DNA from: Polaromonas sp. | GTDB taxonomy: Bacteria; Pseudomonadota; Gammaproteobacteria; Burkholderiales; Burkholderiaceae_C | DNA: 33,502 bases | NCBI GenBank assembly: GCA_013298815.1 | Contig: JAAFJF010000037.1 | Location: 1-33,502, forward strand | Reading direction: 5' to 3' | Shown: one piece after another, positions 33,015-33,502 of the stretch | How the letters are laid out: the number at the start of each line of letters is the position of its first letter | Position numbering within the stretch: the first letter of the stretch is position 1 | Translations under genes and position numbers: made by a program | The notes under the pieces: generated by a model | The model's database searches: none | Told to the model about the DNA's origin: nothing | The model's input: only the letters and a program-made list of their open reading frames with translations

Positions 33015-33502
33015 TTAGAAGGAACGGCCAGCGCGTTTACGTTCACCTTCAGTTAAATAGCGCTTACGCAGACGAATCGATTTTGGTGTGATTTCAACCA
33101 TTTCGTCGTCCTCAATAAACTCCACACCGTACTCCAAAGTACAGTCAATCGGCGGTGTGATTTTGACAGCATCTTCCTTGCCGCTGACGCGGAAGTTGGT
33201 CAGCTGTTTTGTACGTGTGGCGTTGACGATCAAATCATTGTCGCGGTTGTGGATACCCACAATCATGCCTTCATAGACTGGATCGTTCGCCTTAACGAAC
33301 ATACGACCACGGTCATCCAACTTACCCAAGGCATAAGTGAAAATTTCACCCGCATCCATAGAAATCAACACGCCATTTTTACGACCGCCAATGTCGCCTT
33401 TGTGCGGCTCGTAGCTGTCAAAAATATTAGAAATCAAGCCTGAACCACGCGTCAAGTTCAAGAATTCGTTGGTAAAACCAATCAAACCGCGCGCAGGAAT
33501 GC
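33015..33502 (-). CDS. typA: Ribosome-associated GTPase TypA/BipA, C-terminal part (5' end beyond window)
   Basis: About 162 codons are open from the right edge to the stop at 33015, starting within IPARGLIGFTNEF, a hallmark of the TypA/BipA C-terminal domain. GSGLISNIFDSYEPHKGD, RKNGVLISMDAGEIFTYAL and the final TEGERKRAGR also match. TypA is a translational GTPase that binds the 70S ribosome, important in stress and cold. Only the C-terminal region is present because of the window edge; nothing suggests a broken gene. Confidence 0.95.
   Translation of the reverse strand, partial: IPARGLIGFTNEFLNLTRGSGLISNIFDSYEPHKGDIGGRKNGVLISMDAGEIFTYALGKLDDRGRMFVKANDPVYEGMIVGIHNRDNDLIVNATRTKQLTNFRVSGKEDAVKITPPIDCTLEYGVEFIEDDEMVEITPKSIRLRKRYLTEGERKRAGRSF

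Noticed and set aside
33015-33502. typA as a truncated pseudogene
   Set aside because: The frame is open to the window edge and matches the family throughout; it is simply cut by the window.

Overview
The window joins two unlike parts. Positions 1 to about 14.1 kb carry part of a conjugative element. From about 14.2 kb to the end there is ordinary chromosomal sequence of a betaproteobacterium, most likely Burkholderiales and probably Comamonadaceae-like. That assignment rests on protein resemblance, the smpB/ratA/rnfH and guaBA arrangements, and a dispersed repeat of a style I associate with Comamonadaceae genomes. No rRNA, tRNA, CRISPR array, transposase or integrase was found.

Conjugative part. 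A leftward operon from about 8140 to beyond the left edge encodes a P-type (VirB/Trb) mating apparatus in Trb-like order: exported protein, VirB11/TrbB ATPase, VirB2/TrbC pilin, VirB3/TrbD, VirB4/TrbE ATPase, VirB5/TrbJ, a small TrbK-position membrane protein, an unknown membrane protein, VirB6/TrbL and VirB8/TrbF (cut by the edge). Neighbouring genes mostly overlap or abut, often as ATGA. A small unknown gene on the opposite strand (538-915) interrupts the operon. The 590 bp from 8141 to 8731 hold no convincing gene but several inverted and direct repeats, making this a candidate oriT and control region. Rightward from it run a small unknown gene, an HD-type MobH relaxase (TraI), a TraD coupling protein and a DUF4400 membrane protein. 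A strong terminator at 14135-14155 closes this module.

Chromosomal part. It holds mtnN, an exported beta-barrel-like protein, ldcA, a tRNA adenosine deaminase fused in frame to a haloalkane-dehalogenase-like domain, an orphan TupA-like binding protein, a small membrane protein, a PaiB-like protein, thpR, an unknown possibly nuclease-like gene, guaA and guaB. These are followed by a DUF4124 protein, rnfH and ratA divergent from smpB, three bactofilins with two small membrane proteins, a 3-hydroxyisobutyryl-CoA-hydrolase-like gene, an RNB exoribonuclease, an EamA transporter and the 3' end of typA.

The most notable signals are: (1) two adjacent transfer proteins (VirB5 and the TrbK-position protein) that end in the same nine residues, with only synonymous differences between the copies; (2) a dispersed repeat of about 60 bp with six copies between 15.4 and 29.8 kb and none recognised in the conjugative part, four of them translated inside proteins and two of those within signal peptides; (3) the TadA-dehalogenase fusion; (4) a VirB4 whose Walker B aspartate is replaced by proline; (5) the repeat-rich region between the transfer operons; and (6) a cluster of three bactofilins.
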